Of a stretch of 64,000 bases of DNA, positions 15,839 to 26,693 are shown piece after piece. The notes below the pieces were generated by a model, which was not told where the DNA came from, did no database searches, and was given only the letters and a program-made list of their open reading frames with translations. Within the stretch, counting starts at the first letter, position 1, and each line of letters begins with the position of its first letter. Source of the DNA: JAGIBJ01 sp032119795 (lineage in GTDB: Bacteria > Actinomycetota > Thermoleophilia > Solirubrobacterales > Solirubrobacteraceae); contig JAUMFO010000001.1 of NCBI GenBank assembly GCA_032119795.1, positions 57,987-121,986 on the forward strand. Direction: 5' to 3'. Position numbers and translations under genes: made by a program.

Positions 15839-18469
15839 TCAGCTTCCTGCGGCCTGCAGGACGGTGTCGCGAGCCGACTCGATCGCTGCTGGCAGGTTCT
15901 CGGGCTGCTTGCCGCCGGCCTGCGCGGCGTTTGGCCGCCCGCCGCCACCGCCACCCATCACAGGTGCTGCGGCTTTGACGACGTCGCCGGCGCTGACGCC
16001 GCGCGATACCAGCCCGGGGCCGACGTTGACGACGATCTGGGCGCGGTCGCCGAAGATCGCGCCAAACACGACGGCGGCGTCCTCGCCGAGCTTCTCGCGG
16101 CCCTTCTCGGCCAGCTGGCCGAGCGCCTTGCCGTCTTCGACCTCCACCGTCCGGGCGACGAGCAGTCCGCCGCCGGGGATCACGATGCGGTCGACGATGA
16201 GGCTGTCGACGTCGGCCGTCTGAGCCTCACGGCGCGCCTTCTCGGAGGCTTTGAGCTGCTCGCGGAGCGTGTTGATCGTCTCCGGCAGCGACTCCGGCGG
16301 CGTGCGCAGAGAGGCGGCGCTCTCGCGGAGCAGGCGGTCGGACTCGCGCAGACGCTCCACGGCGGCCGGGCCGGTCAGGGCTTCGATCCGTCGCACGTTG
16401 GCGCTCGACGAACTCTCCGACACGATCGTGAAGGCGCCGATCTCCGAGGTGCGGGCCACATGCGTGCCACCGCAGAGTTCGCGCGACCAGTTGCCGTCGC
16501 CGACTTCGACCATGCGGACGACGTCGCCGTACTTCTCCCCGAACAGGGCCGTCGCGCCGCGGCCCTTGGCCTCGGCGATCGGCAGCAGCTGCCAGTTGAC
16601 GGGCTCGTCCGCGGCGATCCACGCGTTGACGGCGTCCTCCACGGCGCGCAGGTCCTCAGCGGAGAGGCCTTGGCCGTGGTTGAAGTCGAAGCGCAGCTTG
16701 TCTGGGCCGACGTACGACCCGGCCTGGCGTACGTGGTCGCCCACGACGTCGCGCAGGGCCTGCTGGAGCAGGTGTGTCGCGGTGTGGTTGGCCTGGGTGC
16801 GGTAGCGCGCGGCGTGGTCGACGGTGATGTCGACGACCTCGTTCTTCGAGAGTCCCTCGGCGGCAGCAGCGTCGAGCACGACGATCTGGTCCTCGCCGAT
16901 GCGCACGACGTCGGCGACGGGAGCGCTCTTGCCGCCCACTCCACCCCACTCCAGCTGGCCCGCGTCGGCGACCTGGCCGCCACCCGTCGCGTAGAGCGGC
17001 GAGCGATCGAGCTTGACGAGCGTCTGATCGCCCAGCGCCTCGATCGCGATGACGCGAGCGTCGTTGGTTCTGGTCTCGGCGTACCCAGTGAACTCCGTCG
17101 GCTCGGTCGCCGTGGCGAGCGTCGCCGCGGCGTCGCGCAGGTTGCCAGCACCGCCAGCGCCGCTGGCGCCACCAGCGCGTGAGCGCTCGCGCTGCTCGTC
17201 CATGAGCCGCCCAAATCCGTCTTCGTCGACGTGCAGGCCCTGTTCCTCAGCGAGGTCCTTGGTCACGTCGAACGGGAATCCGAACGTGTCGTGCAGCTTG
17301 AAGACATCCGGCGACGGGATCGTGCCGCCGGCCGGCACTTTGGCGGCGATCTCCTCGAAGAGCTTGGTGCCCTGCTCGAGGGTGCGACCGAAGGCCTCTT
17401 CCTCGGCGACGACCCAGCGCACGATCGTGTCGCGCTCCGCGGCCATGTCTGGGTACGCCGCGCCCATCAGCTCGATGACCACGTCGACGTACTTCGTGAG
17501 GAAGCCGGGCTCAATGCCGATGCGGCTGCCCTGCAGGATCGCGCGACGCATGATGCGGCGCAGGATGTAGCCGCGTTCCTCGTTGGACGGCACGACGCCG
17601 TCGCCGATGAGGAAGGTCATCGCGCGGGAGTGGTCGGCGAGGATCCGCAGCGCGCGGTCGTCGGTCTCCTTGGTGGCGAGCGTCTTGCCGAGTTCGATCA
17701 GCGGCACGAACTGGTCGGTCTCGAAGACGTTGTCGACGCCTTGCAGGATCAGCGCCATCCGGTTGAGGCCGAGGCCGGTGTCGATGTTCTGGTTGGGCAG
17801 CGGCGTGAGCGAGCCGTCCTCACCCATGCGGTACTGCATGAACACGAGGTTCCAGAACTCCAGGTAGCGCTCGCCCTCACCGGCGGGGCGCTCGCTGTCG
17901 TCGCCGACCTCGGGGCCGCGATCGAAGTAGAGCTCGGAGCAGGGGCCGCAGGGGCCGGTCGGGCCGGCCTGCCAGAAGTTGTCTTCGCGGCCGGCGAGCA
18001 CGATGCGCTCCTGCGGGACGCCGACGGCCAGCCACGCGTCGATGGCTTCCTGGTCGGGGCCGAGGCCCAGTTCGTCGTCGCCGCCGAAGACGGTGACCCA
18101 GACGCTCTCGGGCGCGAAGCCGAGCCCGGCCGGCGAGGTGGAGAACTCCCACGCCATCTCGACGGCGCCCTGCTTGAAGTAGTCGCCGATCGAGAAGTTG
18201 CCGAGCATCTCAAACATCGTGAGGTGGCGATCGGTGACGCCGACGTTCTCGATGTCTCCCGTGCGGAAGCACTTCTGGCAGCTCGTGAGCTTGTCGGCCG
18301 GAGGTTGCTCCTTCCCAAGGAAGTAGTCCTTGAGCGGGTGCATGCCCGCCGTGGTCAGCAGGACCGACGGGTCGTGCGCCGCAGGGACGAGCGACGCCGA
18401 AGGACGGCGCAGGTGGCCTCGGTCAGCGAAGTAGCTGAGGAATCGCTCGCGGATCTCGTCGGACGTCAC
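15839..18469 (-). CDS. alaS: Alanyl-tRNA synthetase
   Basis: An 876-residue class II synthetase that charges tRNA-Ala and edits Ser/Gly mischarging. N-terminal catalytic core: EIRERFLSYFADRGH, TTAGMHPLKDYFLG, CQKCFRTGDIENVG, RHLTMFEMLGNFSIGDYFK. The middle tRNA-recognition region has ILRRIMRRAILQG. The editing domain has NHTATHLLQQALR (zinc-binding HxxxH, about residue 563) and ELCGGTHVARTSEIG (CxxxH, about 667). The C-terminal DHHA1 domain ends with the glycine-rich GGGGGGRPNAAQAGG. I chose GTG at 18469 because it is followed directly by the conserved TSDEIRERFLSYF; the frame is open far upstream without conservation and would run into the divergent gene. First gene of the alaS-to-pilC string. 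Confidence 0.97.
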   Translation of the reverse strand: MTSDEIRERFLSYFADRGHLRRPSASLVPAAHDPSVLLTTAGMHPLKDYFLGKEQPPADKLTSCQKCFRTGDIENVGVTDRHLTMFEMLGNFSIGDYFKQGAVEMAWEFSTSPAGLGFAPESVWVTVFGGDDELGLGPDQEAIDAWLAVGVPQERIVLAGREDNFWQAGPTGPCGPCSELYFDRGPEVGDDSERPAGEGERYLEFWNLVFMQYRMGEDGSLTPLPNQNIDTGLGLNRMALILQGVDNVFETDQFVPLIELGKTLATKETDDRALRILADHSRAMTFLIGDGVVPSNEERGYILRRIMRRAILQGSRIGIEPGFLTKYVDVVIELMGAAYPDMAAERDTIVRWVVAEEEAFGRTLEQGTKLFEEIAAKVPAGGTIPSPDVFKLHDTFGFPFDVTKDLAEEQGLHVDEDGFGRLMDEQRERSRAGGASGAGGAGNLRDAAATLATATEPTEFTGYAETRTNDARVIAIEALGDQTLVKLDRSPLYATGGGQVADAGQLEWGGVGGKSAPVADVVRIGEDQIVVLDAAAAEGLSKNEVVDITVDHAARYRTQANHTATHLLQQALRDVVGDHVRQAGSYVGPDKLRFDFNHGQGLSAEDLRAVEDAVNAWIAADEPVNWQLLPIAEAKGRGATALFGEKYGDVVRMVEVGDGNWSRELCGGTHVARTSEIGAFTIVSESSSSANVRRIEALTGPAAVERLRESDRLLRESAASLRTPPESLPETINTLREQLKASEKARREAQTADVDSLIVDRIVIPGGGLLVARTVEVEDGKALGQLAEKGREKLGEDAAVVFGAIFGDRAQIVVNVGPGLVSRGVSAGDVVKAAAPVMGGGGGGRPNAAQAGGKQPENLPAAIESARDTVLQAAGS

Positions 18470-18529
18470 AGCAGGGGATTCTGGCCCATTCGGGCGGCGG
18501 CGTGCGCTACGGGGTGAAACACTGCGCCG

Positions 18530-18988
18530 ATGGCCCTCGACCAGTCCTTGATCGACGCTGCGGTTGCCCAGCTCGACCGCCGCTTTCCGGACGGTGCCAC
18601 GGGCGTCGCCGCTGCCGTGGCGCTCGCCGACGGGCGGGTGCTCACCAGCATCTGCCTCGACAACCTCAACAGTGCCGTCGGCCTCTGCGCCGAGACGGGT
18701 GCGCTCTGCCAGGCCTACACCGAGGACGTGGCCGTCGTCGCGTCGGCCTGCGTCGCCCGCGACGACGGCGATCCCGAGATCTTCGTGCTTGCGCCGTGCG
18801 GGATCTGCCAGGAGCGGCTCGCGCTCTGGGGAGCGGACGTGCTCGTGGCCGTTGCCGACCCGTCGGCACCGGCCGGCTGGTCGCCGAAGACCCTGCGCGA
18901 GGTCAATCCGCACTACTGGGGCGAGCGGTACGCCGACGGCCCGGGCCCGTGGCCGACGGCCGCCTTCCACGCGGAGTCGGCGGAGTAG
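18530..18988 (+). CDS. Cytidine deaminase-like zinc enzyme (blasticidin-S deaminase type)
   Basis: A 152-residue member of the cytidine/deoxycytidylate deaminase fold. Zinc ligands and catalytic Glu are plain: LCAETGAL (CAE) and VLAPCGICQERL (PCxxC). The sequence resembles small tetrameric Cdd proteins and particularly the blasticidin-S deaminase branch, which shares LCAETGA-CQA and APCGICQERL, with a C-terminal PHYWGERY. It probably deaminates cytidine or a cytosine-containing nucleoside; whether it acts on nucleoside antibiotics is untested. Divergent from alaS, 60 bp away. The window has no other pyrimidine-salvage gene. Confidence 0.85.
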   Translation: MALDQSLIDAAVAQLDRRFPDGATGVAAAVALADGRVLTSICLDNLNSAVGLCAETGALCQAYTEDVAVVASACVARDDGDPEIFVLAPCGICQERLALWGADVLVAVADPSAPAGWSPKTLREVNPHYWGERYADGPGPWPTAAFHAESAE

Positions 18989-19043
18989 ACCACCGCACCT
19001 CGCGCCCGCTGGGGCCGGGAGTCCAAATATGCGTTTTGGGGCT

Positions 19044-19228
19044 GCAACCTCCTGAGGTTGCGATTTGGCACGCCAGCCGTCGGTTTCGCAACCTCTGCCG
19101 GTTGCGAGATGGCGCAACCTCTGCTGGTTGCACAGCCGCTGCAACCACGTGGGGTTGCGCCGATCGGCAACCGGCAGAGGTTGCGGTTTGGCGCTTTGCC
19201 GCTCCGGTTTGCAACCTCAGCGGGTTGC
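19044..19228. repeat. Array of six 18-bp palindromes GCAACC-N6-GGTTGC
   Basis: Six elements of identical length lie at 19044-19061, 19088-19105, 19114-19131, 19141-19158, 19167-19184 and 19211-19228. All keep GCAACC and GGTTGC exactly; only the central six bases vary. Start-to-start spacings are 44, 26, 27, 26 and 44 bp, so the array is symmetrical about its centre. Element 5 is the exact reverse complement of element 2. The outer flanks GCGTTTTGG and CCAAAAACG are also roughly inverted. It fills most of the gap between two convergent genes. Function is unknown: it could be a protein-binding array, a multi-hairpin RNA or a REP-like element. It is not a CRISPR, because the spacers are only 8-26 bp and each repeat is itself a dyad. 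Confidence 0.95.
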
Positions 19229-19256
19229 GCGCCAAAAACGTCTTTTCAGTCCGTGG

Positions 19257-19276
19257 GCTCAGCGACGCCGCTGAGC
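19257..19276 (-). terminator. Hairpin just downstream of mnmA
   Basis: GCTCAGCG-ACGC-CGCTGAGC forms a perfect 8-bp stem with a 4-nt loop, 5 bp past the mnmA stop codon on the minus strand. No U-tract follows. It is the likely end of the mnmA transcript and is separate from the palindrome array beyond it. Confidence 0.55.
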
Positions 19277-19281
19277 GCGGT

Positions 19282-20787
19282 TTAGGCCGTGCCCGCAACC
19301 TCGCCGGCCCGAACCACGAGTGCCTCGGCGTCGGCGAGCACTCCGGTGTCGGTGTGCACCGCCGTGTGGGCTTGCGCCCCGGTGCTGATGATCGTGCCGG
19401 TACCGACGACGACGTCGCCGTCCATCAGGCAGGCGCTTTGGCCAGGCGCGACGCCGCCGAAGGGCTGCTCGAGGTGGAGCGTCGTACCTTCAAGGCGACA
19501 GGGGATCGTGTTGGCGTGGTAGCGCAAGCGGACGCAGCGCACGGCGTCTTCATCGCGGTGAAGCTGGAGATCGGCGAGTTCGACGCGATCGGTGAGGAGG
19601 TCCTCGGCGGAGCCGACGGTGACGGTGTTGGTCGTCGGATCGGTGGCAAGGACGTAGCGAATAGGACCGCCGCCGAGGTCGAGTCCGCGGCGCTGGCCGA
19701 CCGTGAAGTTATGGGCACCACCGTGGGCGCCGACAACCTCGCCGTCGGCAGTGACGATCGGCCCGGGCCGGTCCTGAAGGCCGCCGTGGCGCGCCAAGAA
19801 TGCGCGCTTGCCGGTGCCGGCGAGGAAGCAGAGATCCTGCGACTCCGGCCGCTTGGCGACGCTGATGCCCGCCTCCTCGGCGAGCACCCGCACCTGCGGC
19901 TTGGTGAGGTGGCCGAGCGGGAAGCTCAGCCGCTGCAGCGTCTGGCGGTCCAGGCCAGCGAGCATGTAGGACTGGTCCTTGGCCGGATCCAACCCGGCGC
20001 GCAGCAGGCCGCCCTTGAGCTGGGCGTAGTGGCCGGTGACGAGCTTCTGGGCACCGAGGCGATCCGCTAGGCCCACCATCGCGTCGATGCGCACGTTGCC
20101 GTTGCACTTGATGCACGGGTTTGGCGTAGCTCCGCGGCGGTGCCCCTCGAGGTACGGCTCGACGACCCCTGCGCGGAACTCCTCCCGCAGGTCGACGGTG
20201 AAGTGCGGCATCCCGGCCTTGTGCGCGACGGAGCGGGCCAGGCGCACGGCGCTCGCCGAGCAGCACGAACGATCGGCGTCGTTCTCGGGGCTGCGCCACA
20301 GCTCAAGCGTCACGCAGACGACCTCGCGGCCAGCCTGTGCCTCCAGCGTGGCGGCGACGGCGCTGTCGACGCCGCCGGAGAGCGCCACGAGCACGCGGCC
20401 GTCGTCGAGCACGCCGAGGCTCGGGGCGCGCATGATCGCCGCGCCCAGTGCGGTGGCGAGCGCGTCGGCAGCCAGATCTGCGGCGTGGAACTTGCCGGCG
20501 GAGAGTCCGCCGAGTTCGGCGCTGACGGCTGCCGCGTCGATACGAGCGGCGTCGAAGACGGAGGCGCCGTCGGCCAAGGTGACGGCAGCGCTGGCCGCGG
20601 CCGTCGCAGCGCCGCAGCCGCTGGCGTCGAAGCCGACGCCGGTGATGGTCTGGCCGTCGGTGGCGATCCGAATCTGAATCAGATCGCCGCAGGCGGCACC
20701 GCCCGCGGTGCCGGTGAAGGCGCCATCGGGTTCTACGCCCAGGGCATGGGAGTAGGCGAGGTGCTCAGCAAAGCGCTCGTCGGCCAC
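19282..20787 (-). CDS. mnmA: IscU-like domain fused to tRNA-uridine 2-sulfurtransferase MnmA
   Basis: A 501-residue fusion. Residues about 1-125 resemble the IscU/NifU Fe-S scaffold: GTAGGAACGDLIQIRI (first Cys), GFDASGCGAATAAASAA (second Cys), and GKFHAADLA, where the family's third Cys is replaced by Ala while the preceding His remains. Residues about 130-501 are MnmA, which installs the 2-thio group on U34 of Lys, Glu and Gln tRNAs: PP-loop LVALSGGVDSAVAATL, CCSASAV, TPNPCIKCNGNVR (catalytic Cys), GHYAQL, KDQSYMLAGL, SQDLCFLAG (second catalytic Cys), GQRRGL. The fusion hints that sulfur or Fe-S delivery is built in. No cysteine desulfurase gene lies within the window. The start at 20787 keeps the whole scaffold domain. 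Confidence 0.92.
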   Translation of the reverse strand: MADERFAEHLAYSHALGVEPDGAFTGTAGGAACGDLIQIRIATDGQTITGVGFDASGCGAATAAASAAVTLADGASVFDAARIDAAAVSAELGGLSAGKFHAADLAADALATALGAAIMRAPSLGVLDDGRVLVALSGGVDSAVAATLEAQAGREVVCVTLELWRSPENDADRSCCSASAVRLARSVAHKAGMPHFTVDLREEFRAGVVEPYLEGHRRGATPNPCIKCNGNVRIDAMVGLADRLGAQKLVTGHYAQLKGGLLRAGLDPAKDQSYMLAGLDRQTLQRLSFPLGHLTKPQVRVLAEEAGISVAKRPESQDLCFLAGTGKRAFLARHGGLQDRPGPIVTADGEVVGAHGGAHNFTVGQRRGLDLGGGPIRYVLATDPTTNTVTVGSAEDLLTDRVELADLQLHRDEDAVRCVRLRYHANTIPCRLEGTTLHLEQPFGGVAPGQSACLMDGDVVVGTGTIISTGAQAHTAVHTDTGVLADAEALVVRAGEVAGTA

Positions 20788-20820
20788 ACCACCAGGGTAC
20801 GCGGCCGAGCGCAGCGGGCT

Positions 20821-21594
20821 CTACGGGGTGGTGCCGACCGGCTTGGTCTGCAGTGCGGAACTCGTGAGCCGGTTGATCCGCTCGACGCTCGTGAGGCCGC
20901 CGAGCACCTTGGCCTCGTTGTTCGGCGCGATCACGATCGTCGAAGGCGTCTGGCCCAGCGACAGGCCGGAGAGCAGCCCGTCGTAGCGGCCCACGTCGCC
21001 GACCTTGATGAAGTACTTGCGAACGCGTCCGCCTCGGCGGTCGATCTCTTTGCTGATGCGCCGGTACAGGATCTTGTCTTCCTTGCCGGTCTTCGCCCAG
21101 ACGAGGATCACGACCGCGCGGCGCTTCGAGAGATCACGCTTGACGGCGAGAATCGTCGCGTCGGCGCGCTTCTGCGCGGCGCTCGTCGTCGGCTTCTTCG
21201 CTTTGGCGGGCGCGGCGGCGGCGCCCGGCGTGGCAGCAGCGCCGCCTTGGGCGGCACCGGCGGCAGCGGGAGCTGAAGTGGTGGCGGCGGCAGCGTTGTT
21301 GGCGGCGGCAGCGTCGGCGGCGGGGTCCTCACCGGTCGCGCCTTCGCGGGCAGCGACGGCGGCGTCGGCGCTTGCGGCACCGTTCTTCGCGGCCTCGACG
21401 GTCTTGCCGATCGCGGTCTCCGCCTGGGCTCCGCCGGCGTTGGCTCGCGGCGTCTCAGCCGGAGTCGTCACCGCGGGTGCGGCGGCGATCGGCTCAACGG
21501 CCGGCTCTTTGGGGCGCAGCACCAAGAACCACAGCACGGCGAACACCAACGCGCCGCCAAGGGCGATCTGCATGGGACGAGATACCTGGTTCAT
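20821..21594 (-). CDS. Membrane-anchored thioredoxin-fold protein lacking CxxC
   Basis: A 257-residue protein with one N-terminal transmembrane helix (MQIALGGALVFAVLWFLVL, residues about 8-26). A long Ala/Thr/Pro-rich linker covers about 30-145. The C-terminal domain of about 105 residues has a thioredoxin-like order of strands: RRAVVILVWAKTGKEDKILYRRI, GGRVRKYFIKVGDVGRYDGL, GLSLGQTPSTIVIAPNNEAKVLGGLTS. The TPS before the third strand corresponds to the cis-Pro loop. The active-site CxxC is replaced by AKTGKEDK, so it is not a redox enzyme of the usual kind. The domain probably faces outside the cytoplasm. Between aspS and mnmA on the same strand; function unknown. Confidence 0.7.
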   Translation of the reverse strand: MNQVSRPMQIALGGALVFAVLWFLVLRPKEPAVEPIAAAPAVTTPAETPRANAGGAQAETAIGKTVEAAKNGAASADAAVAAREGATGEDPAADAAAANNAAAATTSAPAAAGAAQGGAAATPGAAAAPAKAKKPTTSAAQKRADATILAVKRDLSKRRAVVILVWAKTGKEDKILYRRISKEIDRRGGRVRKYFIKVGDVGRYDGLLSGLSLGQTPSTIVIAPNNEAKVLGGLTSVERINRLTSSALQTKPVGTTP

Positions 21595-21716
21595 CCCTCA
21601 CTATCTCGGCCGCCGCCGGGAGAACCTGAGTCGTTTGACGCGGCAACTCGTCGCGTGGACCACCCCACGCACCCCCGTCCCCCGGTCTGAGGACACGTTG
21701 GCCGGTGTGTTGGCGC

Positions 21717-21740
21717 CCCGCCGCGCCTTGACGCGGCGGG
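21717..21740 (-). terminator. Hairpin downstream of aspS
   Basis: CCCGCCGCG at 21717-21725 and CGCGGCGGG at 21732-21740 form a perfect 9-bp stem with a 6-nt loop, 16 bp past the aspS stop on the minus strand and well before the next gene. No U-tract. Confidence 0.6.
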
Positions 21741-21755
21741 TCCAGCTCTGGCGCG

Positions 21756-23542
<1,787 letters not shown>

Positions 23543-23546
<4 letters not shown>

Positions 23547-24853
23547 GAGGTGGGACTCTGGTCGGAGGGCTGGGTTTCGGCGTCGTCGTGGCCGTAGAAG
23601 GCGACGCGACCGGTCGCGGAGAGCTGCCGGCGGAGTTCGGCCTGAGCATCGTCGGCCGGGACGGTGACCTCGTCGGCGCCGCGGCGGCGGAACGTGACGC
23701 TGTCTGGCTCCACGATGGCGATCACGTCGGCGCCCATCCGGGAAGCAGCTTTCAGCTGTCCCTTCACGGAGCGGCCGGAGAGGTCGATCTGGGTGCCCGG
23801 CATGGCGCGAGTGTTGGCCAGGGCGAAGGCTTGGACGCGGGCGCCGGGCGCGACGACGACGTGCAGCAGCGGGCCCGGCTTGCTCGCCTGCAGGTGCTCG
23901 GGGTCGCGGGCCAGCAGCAGGCGCTCGATGCCGGCCGCCCAGCCGCAGCCGGGCGTCGGCGGGCCACCGATCTGCTCGATCAGGCCGTCGTAGCGTCCCC
24001 CGCCACCCACGCCGCTCTGGGCGCCGAGCGCAGACGAGCTGAATTCAAAGACGGTGCGCGTGTAGTAGTCCAGGCCTCGCACGAGGGTCTTGTCGATCTC
24101 GTACGGCACGCTGGCGGCGTCGAGCATCGCGCGGACCTCAGCGAAGTGGTCGGCGTCCTCGCCGCTGAGGTGGTCGAGCAGCAGCGGCGCGTCCTTCATC
24201 ACGGCCTGCGTGCCGGGATCCTTGGCGTCGAACGCGCGCAGGGGGTTCTCATCGAGGCGGCTGCGGACGTCGTCGGAGAGTTCGGCCTCGCGGGGACGCA
24301 GGTAGTCCAGAAGCCGCGCGCGGTAGTCGGCGCGGGCCTCAAGCGATCCGAGGCTGCCGAGTTTGAGGACGGTCTCGCGGGCGCCGACCATCTGGATGAG
24401 GCGGTGCAGGAGCGTGATGAGCTCGGCGTCGACGAGCGGGTCGTCGCTGCCGAGCACCTCGGCACCGATCTGCGCGAACTGGCGCTGGCGGCCGGCCTGG
24501 GCACGCTCGTAGCGGAAGAACGGGCCGTGGTACCAGAGCTTTACGGGCTGCGGGAGCTTGTGCATCCCATGCTCGACGTAGCTGCGTGCGACCGATGCCG
24601 TGCCCTCAGGGCGCAGCGTGAGCGAGCGCTCGCCGGCGTCCTCGAAGGTGTACATCTCCTTGCGGACCACGTCGGTGGAGCCGCCGACGCCGCGCTTGAA
24701 GAGCTCGGTGCTCTCGAAGATCGGCGTCTCAATGTGCTGGTAGCCGGCCTCGCCGAGCAGGCTCGCCGCCTGGCCCATGAGGGTGTCGCGGAGTGCTGCC
24801 TCGTCGGGCAGTACGTCGGCGGTTCCGCGAGGCGTGCTCAGTCCCTTTGCCAC
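23543..24853 (-). CDS. hisS: Histidyl-tRNA synthetase
   Basis: A 436-residue class II synthetase. Recognisable elements: PRGTADVLPDEA at the N-terminus, IETPIFESTELF, motif 2 LTLRPEGTASVARSYVEHGMHKLPQPVKLWYHGPFFRYERAQAGRQRQF, the histidine A motif VRGLDYYTRTVFEFSS, and motif 3 GGGGRYDGLIEQIGG...GCGWAAGIERLLLA. A C-terminal anticodon-binding domain of about 100 residues follows. Start ATG at 24853. It leads the hisS-aspS pair and lies 19 bp from the end of the cyclase gene. Confidence 0.96.
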
Positions 24854-24872
24854 TCGGCGGAGCCTACGCGGC

Positions 24873-26693
24873 TCAGGCGCCTGGCGACTCGTCGCCCGGC
24901 TCGGCGAGCGTCCAGACGTCGACGGGCGCCGTCAGCCCCCGCACCTCGCGTGGCCCGAGCGACCGCAGGCCGACGTCGTCGACCGTGACGATTCCGGTGT
25001 GTGAGCGGGCGTTCGCGGGCGCGCCGGCACCAGCGGCTGTGGCGCCGTCCATCACCACGTCGACACCTTCGGTCTTCGTCAGCGCCTGCAGGCGCGCGGC
25101 GAGGTTCGTCGTCGGGCCTACGACCGCGTACTCCCGGCGCTCAGGCGGTCCAACCGTCCCGGCAAACACCGAGCCGGTCGCGACGCCCACGCCGAGCCTG
25201 AGGTCATCGGCCCCTTCGACGATCTCCGCCAGCTCGCGGCGGACCTGCGGCAGCGCACGCGTCTGCAGCTCCCGGGCAGCCGCGACGGCCTGCGCAGGAG
25301 CCTCGTCGGTCGGCACGGGCGTGCCGAACGCAGACATCACCCCGTCGCCCTGGAACGACACGACCGTCCCGCCATGGCGGTGGACGGTCTGCGTGACGGC
25401 GCTCAGGTAGGCGTCGAGGATCGCGATCAGCGCCTGCGGATCCCGCAGGCTGGCGACGAGCGACGTGTAGCCGCGCAGATCGCAGAAGACGACCGTCGCC
25501 TGCTGAGCACGCGGGGCGATCAGGCCGTTGGAGCCACCGTCGAGCAGGTCGTCGACGACGCCCGGCGGCACGAAGCGGCCGAGGGTGGCGCGGGCGGTTG
25601 CGCGACGGCGACGCTCGGACTCGGCACGGACGGCCATCGCACAGAGCGACGCGACCAGGACCGCCGCGAACGCCGGGACCGGATCCACGAGCCAACCGAG
25701 CTTCACCGCGAGGACCGCGCCGCCAACGAGCAGCACCATGGCAACGACGGCCACCCCGAGCTGCACCCAGAGTGTGCGCCGCGACCCGGCAGCCGCGAGC
25801 AGACCGGCCAGAAGCGCGAGGAGGTACGCAACGGTCTCCCCCGCGTCCTTGAGTGGCTCGCCGCGCAACGCCGTGTCGATGGCCTGCGCCTGGGCGGCTA
25901 CCCCCGGGATCCGGAGCGACGAGCCGGCGATCCGTTGCTCGTCATCGCCGGTGTTACTCACCACGGTCACCCCGATCACGGCGATCCGGCCTCGAATCTG
26001 TGCGGGAGTCGCCTTGCCTTCGAGGAGGTCCTGCATCGAGATGGTGTCGAGCTTGTTGCCTGGGATCGAGGGGTCGAGCAGCGTGCCGTCGCGTGGAATC
26101 CCCGGCCGGCCCGTGGCTTGGGCGGTCGCCTGCGAGAACACGACGAGGCCGTCCACCGACCGATCGATCCGGCGGATCCGCGAGTCATCGTCGGCCGGGA
26201 GGCTGGAATGCGCGGCGACCGCTCCGGCGGGCTCCAGGTTGGCCCGACCGCCGAAGATCGGCGTGTCACCGTTCTTGAAGACCTGGCTCGTGGCGAGAAT
26301 GACCGGCGTCTCGGTGTCTTCGATCGCCTCGAGGAGCGCGAGGTCGGCGTCCTGGTCGCTCGACGGCTCCGAGAACTGGATATCGACGGCGATCGCCGTC
26401 GCCCCGAGGGCCGAGAGCCGCTCGATCGCCGAGGCGTAGCGCGAGCGATTGAGCGGCAGGCCGCGTTGGCGGCTGACCGTGCGCGCGTCGACGGCGACCA
26501 TCACGACCGAGCTGGGCGCGGGCTTCGTCTCGTTGCGGATCTCGACGAGCCGGTCGTGAGTGACGCCCGAGAGCCGGTCGAGTGCGCCGAACGCGGTGGC
26601 GGCCATCGCGCCGCCAGTCGCCGCGAGCACGACCAGCACGAGCAGCCAGGTGGCGCCGCCGCCAGGCCGGCCGTCGCGTGGAGCTGCCTGCAT
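24873..26693 (-). CDS. CHASE2-domain class III adenylate/guanylate cyclase
   Basis: A 606-residue membrane sensor enzyme. A signal-anchor helix (WLLVLVVLAATGGAMAATAF) precedes an extracytoplasmic CHASE2 domain at about 35-285 (VVMVAVDARTVSRQRG, RSRYASAIERLSALGATAIAVDIQFSEP, IRGRIAVIGVTVVSNTGD). Three closely spaced transmembrane helices lie at about 290-365. The C-terminal cyclase homology domain is at about 400-560: first metal Asp VVFCDLRGYTSL, second metal Asp FQGDGVMSAFG, GVATGSVFAGTVG, and the transition-state Asn/Arg in TTNLAARLQAL. It should make cAMP (or cGMP) in response to an external signal. A Crp-family regulator and a CpdA-like phosphoesterase in the same window could complete the circuit. 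Confidence 0.93.
   Translation of the reverse strand: MQAAPRDGRPGGGATWLLVLVVLAATGGAMAATAFGALDRLSGVTHDRLVEIRNETKPAPSSVVMVAVDARTVSRQRGLPLNRSRYASAIERLSALGATAIAVDIQFSEPSSDQDADLALLEAIEDTETPVILATSQVFKNGDTPIFGGRANLEPAGAVAAHSSLPADDDSRIRRIDRSVDGLVVFSQATAQATGRPGIPRDGTLLDPSIPGNKLDTISMQDLLEGKATPAQIRGRIAVIGVTVVSNTGDDEQRIAGSSLRIPGVAAQAQAIDTALRGEPLKDAGETVAYLLALLAGLLAAAGSRRTLWVQLGVAVVAMVLLVGGAVLAVKLGWLVDPVPAFAAVLVASLCAMAVRAESERRRRATARATLGRFVPPGVVDDLLDGGSNGLIAPRAQQATVVFCDLRGYTSLVASLRDPQALIAILDAYLSAVTQTVHRHGGTVVSFQGDGVMSAFGTPVPTDEAPAQAVAAARELQTRALPQVRRELAEIVEGADDLRLGVGVATGSVFAGTVGPPERREYAVVGPTTNLAARLQALTKTEGVDVVMDGATAAGAGAPANARSHTGIVTVDDVGLRSLGPREVRGLTAPVDVWTLAEPGDESPGA

Noticed and set aside
19044..19228. CRISPR array
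   Set aside because: The repeats are 18 bp and fully palindromic, spacers are 8-26 bp, and no cas genes are near.
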